Below are positions 1 through 11,499 of a stretch of DNA of 64,000 nt, in pieces. The position numbers and the translations under genes are program-made. How positions within the stretch are numbered: position 1 is the stretch's first letter; the number at the start of each line of letters is the position of its first letter. Origin of the DNA: Ephemerocybe angulata (Eukaryota > Basidiomycota > Agaricomycetes > Agaricales > Psathyrellaceae); the NCBI GenBank assembly GCA_013368325.1, contig JAACJK010000003.1, positions 990,591-1,054,590 on the forward strand. The letters run 5' to 3'. The notes beneath the pieces are model-generated. The model was not told the origin of the DNA and ran no database searches. It saw nothing but the letters and a program-made list of their open reading frames with translations.

Positions 1-626
1 CTCGACCGTGAAGAGCCTGACGATGACGAGCTGGAGTCAGATTCAGATCCACTCGAGGAATCTGAGTCGGAGTCGGAGGAACGGCTGTCAGGAGAAGCTG
101 AGGACCGTCTAAAGTCAAGGCTTAATGGTTTGCCTAGAGGGAACAGTACGTGAGTGACGTACCTCTTCCGGCGTTTCCTTTCTGGTGACACTTCTCTCCC
201 TTTCCCCTTGCTATCCTCCCCTTCCTTTTCCTTCTCCCTTTCCTTCTCCTTGGCCTCGAGGATCTGGTTGGCTGTACCAGCACTAGAAGAGAGCAAACCA
301 GAATAAGTTGCTGGAACTACGGCGGGTAGAACTTGAAACCGAACGTACGGTTTTGTGAACTCCTCCGGTACCTCGATGGTTTGTTTCAGCTTAGCCGCCA
401 AGCGAGGATTTTCAAGTTGTGCAGTTCTTGAGGGACGCGAAATGTACGGGCGTTGGCCTTTGCACTCATATGTGAAATGACCTGGAACCAAGAATGATCA
501 TAAACATATGAAGGGGGACGCTCATAAGCGTGTCTGCATACCCTTTCCGAGGCACTTTTGGCATGTTGTCGATGATGTTGCCTTAGGCTGGTTGGCTGAG
601 CGTTTATGAGGTGCGTATTTTGACAT
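1..626 (-). CDS. ZCCHC10-like zinc-knuckle protein (3' end outside window)
   Basis: Seen: ATG at 626 opens a short basic exon (626-542), a 60-nt intron (541-482) follows, and the next exon (481-163) completes a CCHC zinc knuckle, CQKCLGKGHFTYECK, with C-x2-C-x4-H-x4-C spacing. A conserved-looking stretch (RPYISRPSRTAQLENP) comes after, then a Lys/Glu-rich region, a second intron (162-109) and a Ser/Asp-rich run reaching base 1. Reading frame is kept across both introns. Known: the knuckle followed by RPY.SRPSR is typical of eukaryotic ZCCHC10-type proteins, which bind nucleic acid and have a Ser-rich tail. Inferred: nuclear RNA- or DNA-associated protein. The C-terminus lies left of the window. 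It diverges from the gene at 1023 with 396 bp between the starts. Confidence 0.8.
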
Positions 627-1022
627 TCTGCTGGTCCGTAGGTCGTGTTCGTGGTCAAGAATCTCAGGCGTGTTCGCCACCAGTTCCAGTAGATCGTGGG
701 AACAATCGATGCCGGAGCATTACCGGCTTGTCGGTGTCTGCACTCTTCCTCTTCACCACCACCACCTCTGTCCTTTTCTCCTCAGTTAGAAACGGGCGCA
801 GGAGTGTACATCTGCCAGCTGTCTTCGATGTATGACTGTACATGCATAGTACGCCTTGAATCAAGAAGAGGCATGAAGCCAACAAGTCGACGAGGTCCAT
901 TCCCAAGGGGGCCTAATCCAGCATAGCCTGCCTGTCAACGATTCTGACTCGTGTCCTGGTGTTATAAACGTGGCGCCCTCGTCGAGACACCCATCTCTAA
1001 TCTCTCTCACCATCTACTCAGC

Positions 1023-2473
1023 ATGGGAGGAAGCGCCTTCCAGTCACTCCTGGGCAAAGAGTCTTTCCCCAGGATCCCTCCCGCAGTGTACGCTGCGCTC
1101 AAGTCCCGCATGCTTTCCCGCGTCTCGGAACTGTACAGCTTCGTTACAGTCCCCGTCGAGGCGCCGGAAAAGCGGGACTATGGGGATCTCGACCTGCTCG
1201 TTGCGGGGCCTAAGCCTCGCGCAGGGACGCATGGGACGGACCTTGAAGGGGATGGGGATGCGAGAAATGTTGTAACGATCTCCCATGCCGTCGTCCAGGA
1301 GGCCTTGGGCGCTAAACACGCCATGCCGATGGATGGCTTCAGAACTTCGAATTATGCCGTGCCTGTGCAGCAAGGCGAGTGGGAGAAATTCGGGTGCAGT
1401 TTGGAGGAGGAAGCCTCTCGTTCTGTGAGCCCCAATTCCGAGATTTTCTATCAGGTGAGTGGGATGCGGAACCTTGATGTGCTGCAAGAAGGCGGGCTGG
1501 AAGGTCCATCGATAAGCGCGGAACACTCACAGTCTTCTAGGTGGACATCCATGTTTGCAAGGACGAGGCGGAGTGGGCTCGCATCAACTTTTTTCACTCG
1601 TATGGAGACATGGGTATGATGCTGGGCCTGATTACCAGGAATATCGGGCTTCGATTAGGCGAGCATGGTCTTAAGGTACGCTACTCATCTTTTATCGCTT
1701 CTCAATCCGAGTACAGCAAACTCAAAACTATCGATAACAACTTTGCATTGTTCTAACAGCTCCCGGTCTCTCAACACCAACCACTCATGTTGAGTGACTC
1801 CTTCGATGAGATTTTGCCTTTCCTGGGACTTGACAAAGGCACGTTCGATAAAGGCTTCAGGACAAAGGAAGAGGTATTCGAATGGGTCGCATCGGTGCGA
1901 TTCTTTGACCCTCGTTTCTTCCGATCTTCCGGCGAGGGTATCACGAAAGTGAAGCAAGATCGAAAGATGTATCGTGAATTCGTCCAATGGGTGAATGAAC
2001 ACAACCAAAAGGCCGATTCCGACGACCTCGACGGCGACCTCAGGCCATCAGGAAGACGGCCCGATATCAATGAGACAATCATGAAAGTACAAGCACAGGC
2101 GCTTATTTTCTTTGACAAGAAAGCCGAACACGAATCGCGTACCCTCGCCCGACAAAACCGAGAAAAGGTTAGAAAGACCTTCTGTGGGCACAATATCCGC
2201 GATTGGACTGAATTGGGGGAACATTGGAAGGGAGTCAAGATGGTGATGGATGAGATGCGAAGACAGATGGGTGGCGAGGATGGCGTCCTGCGATTCCTCG
2301 AGGACCATGATAACGGTGGCGAGGAACGTTTGCGGGAGATTGCGGTTAGGGTGCGGGACCAACTGGGTATGTGCCCAGCCTCACAGCACCAAAATCAAAC
2401 CCAGGGTTCCGAAACGTTCCCGAACCCTGCGGCGGAGGACACCCAGCAGGCACCGCCTGTAATCCAGGGTTGA
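1023..2473 (+). CDS. Nucleotidyltransferase-fold-like conserved fungal protein
   Basis: Three exons: 1023-1454, 1541-1675 and 1760-2473, joined by introns 1455-1540 and 1676-1759 with clean GT..AG ends, give about 426 aa. The start is the ATG giving MGGSAF; upstream in-frame codons lack an ATG. Seen: an N-terminal GGS, then GDLDLLV about 50 residues later, then VDIHVC at the start of exon 2. Known: the nucleotidyltransferase superfamily uses a GS motif followed by Asp-x-Asp and a third acidic residue on a later strand. The order here fits, but the GS to DxD distance is long. Inferred: a divergent or inactive NTase-like protein; substrate unknown. The C-terminal half is helical and charged, with no domain I recognise. 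It ends convergently to the peptidase gene at 4955. Confidence 0.7.
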
Positions 2474-2829
2474 GGGGATCCGGTTGAGCGTGAAGATTTT
2501 TTACGTCCAAGGGTTCCCCTGTGGTACGGAGCCCCAAACCTTTCAAGCTGGGCGTCTAAGATATGTAGACTAGACTAGATCTGAGCCGGGGCCTCGCTCT
2601 GATAAGTAGACAGAGATCTGTCGACGGCCGCCCCGGCGGCGTCGACTGGGCTGGAGGAAGCCCCCCGAGTCCTGGGTGCGCTGTTTCATAGAAATGGAAG
2701 CCACCATTTTCTGAGGGCTTAGCGCCTTGTTCCGCATGCTAAAACTCACCGCTGCCTCATTGTGGACGGAACTAGGATCTATTTCAACGTACTTCATTTT
2801 GAGATACAGTTAGAACCAAGGTTGAAGGA

Positions 2830-2943
2830 GCGAAACCTTGAGTTCAGCATATGGATTAGTATTTGCAGGCATGAAGTGGCAAATTGCACGTGAATCAGGC
2901 GAACCACGGGGGTCTAAGGTGGCGAAACCTTGAGTTCAGCATA
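2830..2943. repeat. Pair of 22-bp direct repeats, 92 bp apart
   Basis: The 22-mer beginning GCGAAACCTTGAGTTCAG occurs at 2830-2851 and 2922-2943. Similarity continues weakly after each copy (a shared GCATGAAG and a later GGCGAA), suggesting a degenerate tandem duplication of about 92 bp. Confidence 0.7.
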
Positions 2944-4060
2944 GTATGAGTTGGGATCTGAAAGCATGAAGCAAATCGCAGGCGAATTTCAATTAGGCAG
3001 ACCTCGGGACTCCACGGCCCACGAGGCCCGAATTTGCTGGGGTTTCACGTAACGAAATCTTCGCGGACGGTTGGGGTCTACCGTTTACTTCCTTTGAAAG
3101 TACCCTTCGGAGTAAGATTCTGCACGCATCTTACATGGGATCCAAATACGTACCATTCAATCTGTTGGTGTTCCTCGCTTTCGTCGACGTAATAACATTC
3201 ACTCCATCACAACGCTTGACGACATCGTCCTCGGTTTGAATGCTCGCGTCAGCTCCGTCCTCTCCGGAGGCGATGTTATAACACATACAAGCGCAGTTGA
3301 GCTGCCTCCGATAGATATACTAAACCGTCCCTGTCTACTGTGCTCGGAAATATAGAATTACCCTCGTCCTAGAAGGAGAGAGCCCTTGAAACGTTGGGCG
3401 CTATGAAAGGCTCACGGGGCGCTAATAGGGCGCTTATCTGTGCCGTAAAATCCCAAAAATCAGGGTCAATACATTCCCCCGCTCCATTGAGTGAAGGGTG
3501 TGTCCACCGGTCTTCTTATTCAAGTTATTGTCCCTATGGATGCCGGGTCGCGTGTCGCTTTTCAGGAGGAAGGCCCCCGAGCGCTTACACCAGTGTGGGC
3601 AGTGGCGGCCTGTATGGTGGTGTTCCCGAAGGACGTCTCATCCTGGACTCCAGGCAACTTCCATTCAAAATGAAATGTATCAGTACACGCTGTCCCGCAG
3701 TGCCAAATGATTCGACGTGGGACCGGTCGCTACGCATGCATCATTCATCGCGGAAATGCGTTCATGCAGAGTTCATTGAACTATTCTCAAGTTATCAGCA
3801 GATGGACTTGTCTTACTAGGTAACTGCTCAAACATACTCACACTTAGAGTGACTCATACTAGCGAGCATACTTGGTTAGGGATTTTATGCTATGCCAACT
3901 TAATCGGCACATCCACGTATATTATCCCCGGCCCGCCAAGCACCCCGCAAAATGCCGCTCGCACGCGGTCCAGCACCCCTCAAATAATAAGCGCCCATAT
4001 ATTGCCACCTTTTACTTGTGGGAGAAAAGACTTGATCGGGATCGAGATCTCCTTACAGCG

Positions 4061-4069
4061 TATAAAAGG
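4061..4069 (+). promoter_or_regulatory. Candidate TATA box
   Basis: TATAAAAGG followed within 40 bp by a C/T-rich tract, the usual look of a strong basidiomycete core promoter. No convincing ORF follows, so its target is unknown. Confidence 0.3.
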
Positions 4070-4954
4070 TACCTACCCATGGATCAACCCGCTCTCCCAT
4101 CCTTTCCTCCCTTCTCAGTCGCTTTGTGTCTCATCGCACCCCTCTCCCCGGCTAGATTTTGGGAGGGCGACAGCTACTACCCACTTGCTTGGTGCTTGTT
4201 GAGGTAGACTGCTCGTCTCGCTCTGTCTTAACGTGCCAAATCATCCGACTCTCGTTAAAAGAAAAAGAAAAAAAAAAGACGCCCCCTTTGTCCTGTCGAA
4301 AAGAGGCTGAAGGATATTCGTTGCGTGGAGTGGAAGGGCGTGGGCGGGTTCAGCTTACCCCTCTCCCTTCTGGCATCGACGATCCTTCACGATGCCCACA
4401 ATGCATGCCGGATGGGTCGGAAACACTTCCACCGAGGTAGACCCCTGCAGTGGATACTCGGTGTCCACCCCGGTTTTTATAGATTTCAGTGCCGTTTCAT
4501 TCGAGGATGGAGACTGATTCCGTTCCCTCTCAGGCTCGCTGATACATACCTTCTGCTTCACGTCCAAGAAACGGAAAAAAATACCGTCAATCTGGTTCCT
4601 TTATGGATTTCGCCGGAGTACGTATTAAGCACTCTTCTTTTTTACACATGTTAATGTCAGCTTCAGGCTTCTGGCAGAGTAAATTTGCCCTTAGTAGCTA
4701 GAATTGTGTTATCTGTACTGCTGTGCTCCGCTGAGCAAGAGTCCAACATGAAACTCCCTGTCCTTACTTGAAACAGCACAATCACCCGGGCGCCGGTGCT
4801 AAGCGCCCGCAAGTATTCATATCTCATACCATCCTAGAAAGGATAAAGTGGTCACATACAGATATATACAGCCTAAGCCATACTCCGCTAAGCGCTCTGT
4901 GCCTCAAGATTTCGGCTACAGCTTCCATTCGCTCCGTCATTTGGATTTGCCCCT

Positions 4955-7900
4955 TCAACTTTCCGGTGCGCCAACAAAGTGATCGAACCACCTTAGGACT
5001 TCAAAGTGCCATTTAAGGCTATGGGAGGATCAACATTGGTGACAGAATCTCAAAGCCACAGCGAAAGGACCGCTTACCTATTGCCATGGTTCAGGACCCA
5101 GTGGTTCTCGTCTGGGAAGATCACAAGGCGACTCTCAACGCCACGCCTAAGTAAAGATTTTCAGACCACGTCACAATCTGAAATGACAACGGATAGATAA
5201 CGTACTGCTGCAAAGCATGGAAGGCTGCGATGCCTTCGGTCTCGGGGAGTCGGTAGTCTTTACTTCCATGAATCAACAGCTGGGGCGTAGACCACTTGTG
5301 TACGAAATTAGATGGGCTATATCTGTGAACGGGTTAAGTTTCCCACTTGCTGGCCACGATGTTGGAGTAAGCTCACTTTTCAGATAGCTTCTTGCTCTTC
5401 GCATCCCATGGTCTATACCAGTTTAAGTTAGCGAAGCCCCCTGGCGTGAAGGAAGTCTGTGCTATTTCTTACTTTCCACCCCATTCGTGGTTGAACTGTG
5501 CCCGTCAATCGTCAGCTGGCACGTCACATAAATCCGCAGAGGGTAAGTTAAAGGGCTGGAATACTCACAAAGAAAAGTTCGTCGGTAGAATAGCCGTTGT
5601 AGTTGGAATCGAAGACCTATGGAGGAGTCAGTAGCTCAACTGAGGCGGAGAGAGGTGATTCGCGAACTCCGTCATGGCACACGAGCGCCTAAAGAAGAGT
5701 CTAGGTCAGTACACGGGGTGATGCAACTCTCGGCAGAAGACCTATGTGACGTGCCTTGAAGTTGAACCCATACTCTGGGTGACCCTGAATCCAGCTACGG
5801 AAGGAGGGGTATCAGACCTCACAGAAGCAGAGACGCAAGGTCGTCTTACTTGATAGCATAGCCACCCCAACTGGCGCCGGCAGCGACTGCACGGTCTCCG
5901 TCGATCTGTAAGGCGACGAAAGAGATATCAACATCGCAACCGTCCTCGAGGTGAACACCAAGGGACAACAGAATTACAAACCTCCGGGTATTTTTCAAGA
6001 GCGTATTTCCATCCCTTACTCATATCAATGAAGGGCGCTCCTCCCCAATCCTCGGCAATGGCATCGGTGAACTCTGCAAATCTTCTGTAAGCTAGAAATT
6101 CTGCGTGACTTCGGATCGATGATGTATACCTTGTCCAAAAGTTGTACTGCCCGTAGGGTTGATCAAGATGACAAAGTATCCCTGGTTAGCGAAAACTGGG
6201 ATCTCCTTTAAATGGTGACGATAATACGGAAGGGGAGAATGATCAGCGCACCATTGGGATTCCATCGGTTGGACCATTGGTCCTCCCAAGCTCCTTGAGG
6301 GCCTATCGTCGAACCTAATTTGAGTATAGGAGCTCTTCCGCGCGATATGAACGCACCGCCATGGATAAGAAGGAGGCCAGGCCACTTCTTCTTCTGATTA
6401 GCTCCCCAGCCCCTGGGCTTCAAGGCCCATCCTTGAACCTGCTTGTGTCGAGCGCCCTCAAACCAGAATTCTTCGCCTTCCGACATATGCTTCGACTCCA
6501 GATCGGTCTTTGTGAGGTGGGTCAACTGAACAGGCTTGATATCAGAAAGTTTCGCTGTGTCGTTTTCAAGAACCGCAATCTCGATAGACTTGAGGTCACG
6601 GAAGATAAAGACATCATTGGGCGACGTAAGAGAGGACTGGGAGAAGACGAGACGGTCGTTCGGAAGGACCTGGATCCCAGATGCGGCCCTGCTATGCGTC
6701 AGCGGGACTGGAGTCGTGTATTTGGCGTCTAGGTGCGGGTGGGTCGAGGACTCGGAGGGTGTGGGAGGCACGGGCAGTGCGAAAACCTTCACCTTCGCCT
6801 CGTCACCTGCGGTGAGATATATGAAGTCGTCATCTTTGGAGAACTGCGGGAATTAGTCCAGGCCCCATGCGAGAGATGATATTGCATACAATGATCTCTG
6901 AAGGCGACCTATCCCAGCTCTGGGTTACGGTGAATCTGACGTCTTTCTCGAGGTCATAAATCACGATCTTTGCCCTGACAAAAGGCGGTGAATTGTCAGT
7001 TCCGCAGGTGTTTATGAGCTAGAGCGAGGACTTACCTATCGCTTTCGTAACCATCTTCATCTAGTTCAAGCCATGCAGCCTTAGCACCACTGGTACTAAA
7101 CACGGGATTATGAATTGCGCCTTGTTTCCCGGAAGTCAGCTCTCTTGGGGCAGATTCGCCCTTTATGTCCACAATGTATACCTAACGAAGAAAGTTCGTC
7201 AATAGAGCGCGCTAATGTATTAACTATGAACTGTACGCACGTTCTGTTTAGTGTGCCACGCCTCTGGAAGCAAGGGGTCCTTGGTGGTATACAGAATATG
7301 AGAGAGTGAGACGTCAAAATCATCCGTTCCGCCGAAAGGCTCCACAGGGGAATACTAGACACAGCAACGGTTAGGCTGTGTGGAATGCGGGAGAACACGA
7401 ATCGAACACGTACATGCCCCGTGCCTTTGAGCGGGGTATAGAAGGTTTCGCCAAGCGCCCATTTCTTATCTTCTCCCTGGGTAAGTGCAACGCTAAACAG
7501 TTGAGGACGCTTCAGTCCTTGCCATTCGTCCCAGTGCCTCACGAAGGTGCTGTCATAGACATAGGCTGAGTTTCCCCGATCCTGCCAGTCCTTGTCCCGG
7601 CGGCCCACGGAGGTAAGGTTGCCATCATCGTAGACGTAGTCCGAGAACACGAGTAAAGTAGACTGTGGAAGGAGACGGAAGTTCGCTGGGGTCTTGGTCG
7701 GGAACTTTCCGACAAGCTGAGGGGATCCAACTTGTTCCCATTGAATCGGGCTGGAGGGGTCGGTGTTGAGTTCCAAGTCCCAGGAATAGAGCTCAGATCC
7801 ATCTTCTCCCTCAACAACATTTCCAATAGTCCTATCATTGAGCCAGAACGTTTCTCCGCCCTTGTCGAGCTATGTTGAGGTCGTCATGGATCAGTTAGAA

Positions 7901-8348
7901 TTCGAGCGGGCCAGTCAGGAGCCTTTACGTACATTAATTTGAACAGGCTTGACATCCGACTCCAAAGCTACGACCAGAATTGACTTATGGTTCCTACGTG
8001 GCCATGATGCGTTAGTGTGAGTTGACAGCTATACACTTCATGTGGCACCAACTTCTTCTCGTCGAGGCTGTACTTGCTATAAGATACAAGTGCCAAGTCG
8101 CCAGCTCCGTTCGCGACGGCAGCACCCGGGCGACCTAGAGATACCTATTTGGTGTTTAGCTACTGGCCCTAGATGGGACAAACCCTAGAACTTACTAGAT
8201 CATTCGGTGAGAACGTGTCTGCACCCTCTTTGAATGCGAAGGGTTCGGGAGAGGCGGTAGGCGTTGCGGTTAATGCTGCTGACATGGATTCCCCTGGCCC
8301 CAGTGGTATCTGCGCTGTTAAGCCCAGGAAAGGGATTGGGAACCTCAT
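4955..8348 (-). CDS. Dipeptidyl peptidase V-type serine peptidase (S9C)
   Basis: A heavily interrupted gene of roughly fifteen or more short introns whose exons join in frame. Seen, N to C: KEGADTFSPNDLVSLG, a beta-propeller-like region, SPVEPFGGTDDFDV and KDPLLPEAWHTKQN, then LLLIHGGPQGAWEDQW, GYFVILINPTGSTTFGQ, the nucleophile elbow GASWGGYA (Ser codon 5872-5870), the acid loop HGSKDYRLPET and the histidine segment DENHWVLNHG. Stop TGA at 4957-4955. Known: these are the Ser-Asp-His triad and landmarks of fungal DPP V, which removes N-terminal dipeptides (X-Ala, His-Ser, Ser-Tyr types). The start is uncertain: ATG at 8348 gives a weakly hydrophobic N-terminus, ATG at 8285 (MSAALTATPTA) gives a cytosolic-looking one. 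No frameshift or missing catalytic residue was found. Confidence 0.9.
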
Positions 8349-8725
8349 TGTGAGAAGGTGCCCTGGTATATAAGGATTGGCTGTTGTTGTTCTCCGGTAT
8401 TTCAACCAATTCAATGAAGTTAGAGCGGTCGAGGGTAGACAATAGGCTGGACAAGAGCAAACGGTTCGAGTTGATGGGATCGAAGCGCCATCATGCATCA
8501 TAACAGATCATAACGCGCTAATCTTACAACTTGTGACTGGAAGAGAAGGCGAGAATCGAAACCACAGTCCTGCAGGATACCGATGACCAAGTCATGGCGT
8601 TCGAGCAAATAGTGAAGAGGGGTAGACCGTACAATCGATATGAAGAAAATTACACCGTAATATGTATAGTTACGGATGCATTCATGATAGAGTGGTGGAA
8701 TACAGAACGAGCAAAAACAAGCCTC
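8349..8725. other. Intergenic: peptidase promoter and MRT4 3' flank
   Basis: 377 bp between the start of the peptidase gene and the stop of MRT4. I see no ORF of interest. It should contain the peptidase promoter and the MRT4 polyadenylation region. Confidence 0.4.
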
Positions 8726-9692
8726 CTACTCGCTCATAACCTCCTCCTCATCGCCCTCATCGTCGCCGGCCTGTACATCCAGAACGACATCTGTAGGCTC
8801 CATCTGAGTAACCTCTCCGGTGGCCGAATCCCATCTCGCCAGGAGAGCAACACGGAACACCACCATTTTCTCTCCGATGAGCTTGAGGAGTTGCGCTTGT
8901 TCAGCGCTCAACTGCTTGCCCTTTTCGCAGAGCTTGTGAGGAGCGGTCAATGTAGGCACGCCTCGTACCATCGACGTCGTCAAACCGAGCTTGCGGAGCT
9001 GAGGGTCTTCGTTATGGGGGAAAGGTTCAGGGATGTCCGAGTGCCGTTGCATGACGGGACCGATGGGGAGGATGACAGTCCGTGAAGCGACATTGCCTGC
9101 TCGCGCAAAATCGGGCTGCTTGAAGTCGTCGAACCACTCGGTGACCTCTGTTGGCTCTGAATCGGTGAAGAGCAAGCCAACCTGGCCTTTTATTTGCTGA
9201 AGATAGAGAATGAGCCCACTGGGTCGCCAGTTAAGACACATATAACGCACCTGGGCAAGCTTATGGAGCCCCTCTTTGTGTTCCTCCTCTACTGACGTGC
9301 CGAGAGCCTTCGCCATGACGGCCCCCCGCCCAAAGAATATCCGTGCAGAGCTGATATGCTTGTCAGCGAAAATAGGCAACCTCAATCTGACAAAGCGTAC
9401 TCTTTCCAAAGCTTCCTCACAGTTTTAAGATGGGTATTCCGCATAGCACCGACGCCGAATAGCCAGCAATACCTGTACTTTTCGGCATTGGCTTGAACCT
9501 GGTTGGAAGATGGTAAGATTCCCTCCATTCGAGGTAAAGCAGCGCCGTACCTCTTGGATCATGGCATTTTTGTGTTCTCTTGTCTTCTTAGAGACTTTTG
9601 TGAGGGATACTATAGCACATTATCAGATAAAGCTCGGTATAAAGGGTTATAGAGCCATACATACCGAGCTTGGAACGTTTTGAGCGGGGCAT
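8726..9692 (-). CDS. MRT4: Ribosome assembly factor Mrt4 (uL10-like)
   Basis: Spliced exons begin MPRSKRSKL at ATG 9692 (exon 1 is only 28 nt), continue VSLTKVSKKTREHKN, then MRNTHLKTVRKLWK, SARIFFGRGAVMAKALG, and a last long exon with GQVGLLFTDSEP, FARAGNVASRTV, GVPTLTAPHKLCEKGK and LGEKMVVF-like sequence. It ends in an acidic tail at stop 8726. Known: Mrt4 is the nucleolar paralogue of ribosomal protein P0. It occupies the stalk site on pre-60S particles and is exchanged for P0 late in assembly. The N-terminal KRSK..LTK..KKTRE signature and the absence of the P0 C-terminal stalk peptide separate it from P0. It shares an 85-bp divergent promoter with LIA1. Confidence 0.93.
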
Positions 9693-9777
9693 GGTGGTAG
9701 AGCAAACAGAGAATGATCGTGATGTATTTGAAGTCCGCCAAAAAATAGATGATCTTGCCCCTGTTTTCGATCAAACC
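9693..9777. promoter_or_regulatory. 85-bp divergent promoter MRT4/LIA1
   Basis: The only sequence between the MRT4 ATG (9692, minus) and the LIA1 ATG (9778, plus). Both genes serve protein synthesis, so a shared bidirectional promoter is likely. No clear TATA box is visible. Parts of both 5' leaders must overlap this interval. Confidence 0.55.
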
Positions 9778-11046
9778 ATGGCTACCGTCTCAGCGTCCGA
9801 GCTCAAGGCTCTCGAAGAATGTCTCCTCAACGTCTCGGGAAAGGTCCCTCTGCACGTTCGCTTCCGCGCTCTATTCACGTTGAAGGGTCTGAAGACAGAG
9901 GAAGCTGTTTCGATTATCGGTAAAGGTACGAAGGTGCATTTATGACCTCCGATCGCCGCTAATTGCTGTTCAGGATTTGCCGATGACTCTGCTCTACTCA
10001 AGCACGAGCTTGCGTACTGCCTGGGTCAGGTTAAAAGCACTTCCGCGCTGCCAACACTGGAGTCTGTTCTGAGGGATGGTTCAGAGGACCCTATGGTTAG
10101 GCATGAGGTTCGAAGATCCGTCTACTCCGAAAGGTCTATCCTCTCATCCATGAATTCACACAGGCAGCAGAAGCGATGGGAGCGATATCGTCGACGACAT
10201 CTATTCCAGTCCTTGAAGAGTTTCTATCAGACCCCGAGCAAGCTGTCCGGGAAACTTGCGAGATCGCAATTGCAAAAATTGAATGGGACAACTCCCCGGA
10301 AGGAAAGCAGCACCATGCGGAGGAACAAAACGCTGCCCCGTACGTCCCACAACAATATCATGCCAGGAATAGACTTGCTGACAATGGGTTGTGTAGAGTG
10401 TATACTTCGATCGACCCCGCCCCTCCCACGTCGGGTCTCTTAAAAGGAGCTCCAAAGCCTGAACAACTTTCGGAATCCACCGTTGAGCAACTTCAAGCCC
10501 AACTCGTTGACACCAAGCTCTCTCTATTCGAGCGTTATAGGGCAATGTTTGCTCTTAGGAATATCGGAACCCCAGCAGCAGTTGATGCATTGGCTTCTGG
10601 GTTTTCTGATAACAGTGCTCTGTTCAAGTACGTTGACGCCAACTCTTCTAATCGCATGCCCCGGTTGACCTTGATTGAAGGCATGAGATTGCGTTCATTT
10701 TCGGACAACTGCTATCCCCTCATTCTGTTCCCGCGCTTCTTGAAGTTCTTCGGAATGTATCAGAATCTGATATGGTTCGCCATGAAGCTGCTGAGGCCCT
10801 GGGAGGAATTGGGACACCGGAAGTTCTTCCCCACCTCCGGGAATGGATGACACGGGACGACTCGCCCCAAGTTGTAAAGGAAAGCTGCCAAGTCGCTATC
10901 GACATGTGGGAGGTAGGCTAGGATCTGTTCTATTCGCTTGAGTGAAATCCTGCTCACCCAATTATCCATGCTAGCACGAGAATTCTGGGGAGTTCCAATA
11001 CGCCAATGGATTGGAGACGGCTGCCAGTGTCAAGGTGGGAGCCTAG
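9778..11046 (+). CDS. LIA1: Deoxyhypusine hydroxylase (HEAT-repeat, di-iron)
   Basis: Start ATG 9778 ([16 protein letters not shown]). Several exons join in frame and end at TAG 11044-11046. Seen: two sets of HEAT-like repeats. Each holds paired His-Glu motifs: [10 protein letters not shown] and [11 protein letters not shown] in the N-terminal half, [10 protein letters not shown] and [11 protein letters not shown] in the C-terminal half. A linker runs through SIDPAPP. Known: the four HE pairs bind the di-iron centre of deoxyhypusine hydroxylase (EC 1.14.99.29), which completes hypusine on eIF5A. All four pairs are present once the intron at about 10628-10680 is removed, so the enzyme should be active. 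Cytosolic; essential or growth-promoting in fungi. Confidence 0.95.
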
Positions 11047-11499
11047 AATTGCTAATGCGTGTCTATAGCAGATGTAACTCGATATTATTGTAATCTATAT
11101 GCCACAGTGCAGGTCCAAAGCAGGGCTCGATGATTCGTAAGTCCTTCATCTAATCTTATCAATCAATGCCAGGATGTACGGATAATGCCGAGGCCATTGA
11201 GAGGCTTGCTCTTGAGCTTGACCATTGACGTCGATGAGGTTAATTCTGGTCACCAATTGAAAACCGGGTTCGCAAAGCCTGGCTCTCTTCCACATGCCCT
11301 CGACAAAGGACTATACCAACGCCACCCTAGCAGCTTGCGAACGCATCTCAGGTCGACGCAAGGGCATTCGAAAAGACCGAATTCGACCACCAAATTCGAC
11401 CATAGTTTGCACCCTGTAGAACCATCATCAAGGAAACAGTGCCATCCTTGGAGCCTCGGGTGAAAGTCGATCTAAGGCGTCTTCTTCCAGCATGTACGC
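11047..11499. other. Intergenic stretch after LIA1
   Basis: About 450 bp. It contains a short plus-strand open stretch near 11185-11232, too short to support. No RNA gene or repeat was recognised. Confidence 0.35.

Larger units (their letters stand above)
2474..4954. other. Intergenic stretch without a recognisable gene
   Basis: About 2.5 kb between the convergent ends of the NTase-like gene and the peptidase gene. It holds a 22-bp direct repeat (2830 and 2922) and a TATAAAAGG box at 4061 followed by a pyrimidine-rich stretch like a transcript leader. ORFs on both strands are short and do not resemble protein families. A decayed gene or a non-coding transcript from the 4061 promoter is possible. 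Confidence 0.4.

Noticed and set aside
1..153. Acidic plus-strand ORF at the left edge (Glu/Ser/Asp-rich, ending TGA)
   Set aside because: It is the complement of the Ser-rich tail of the minus-strand zinc-knuckle gene, which has introns and a recognised motif.
4079..4207. 44-codon ORF just after the TATA box at 4061
   Set aside because: The ATG lies within about 20 bp of the TATA box, where transcription would normally start, so it would not be in the mRNA.
7250..7320. Suspected frameshift in the peptidase gene near FGGTDDFDV
   Set aside because: A recount of the bases showed the frame continues without a break into SHILYTTKDP.
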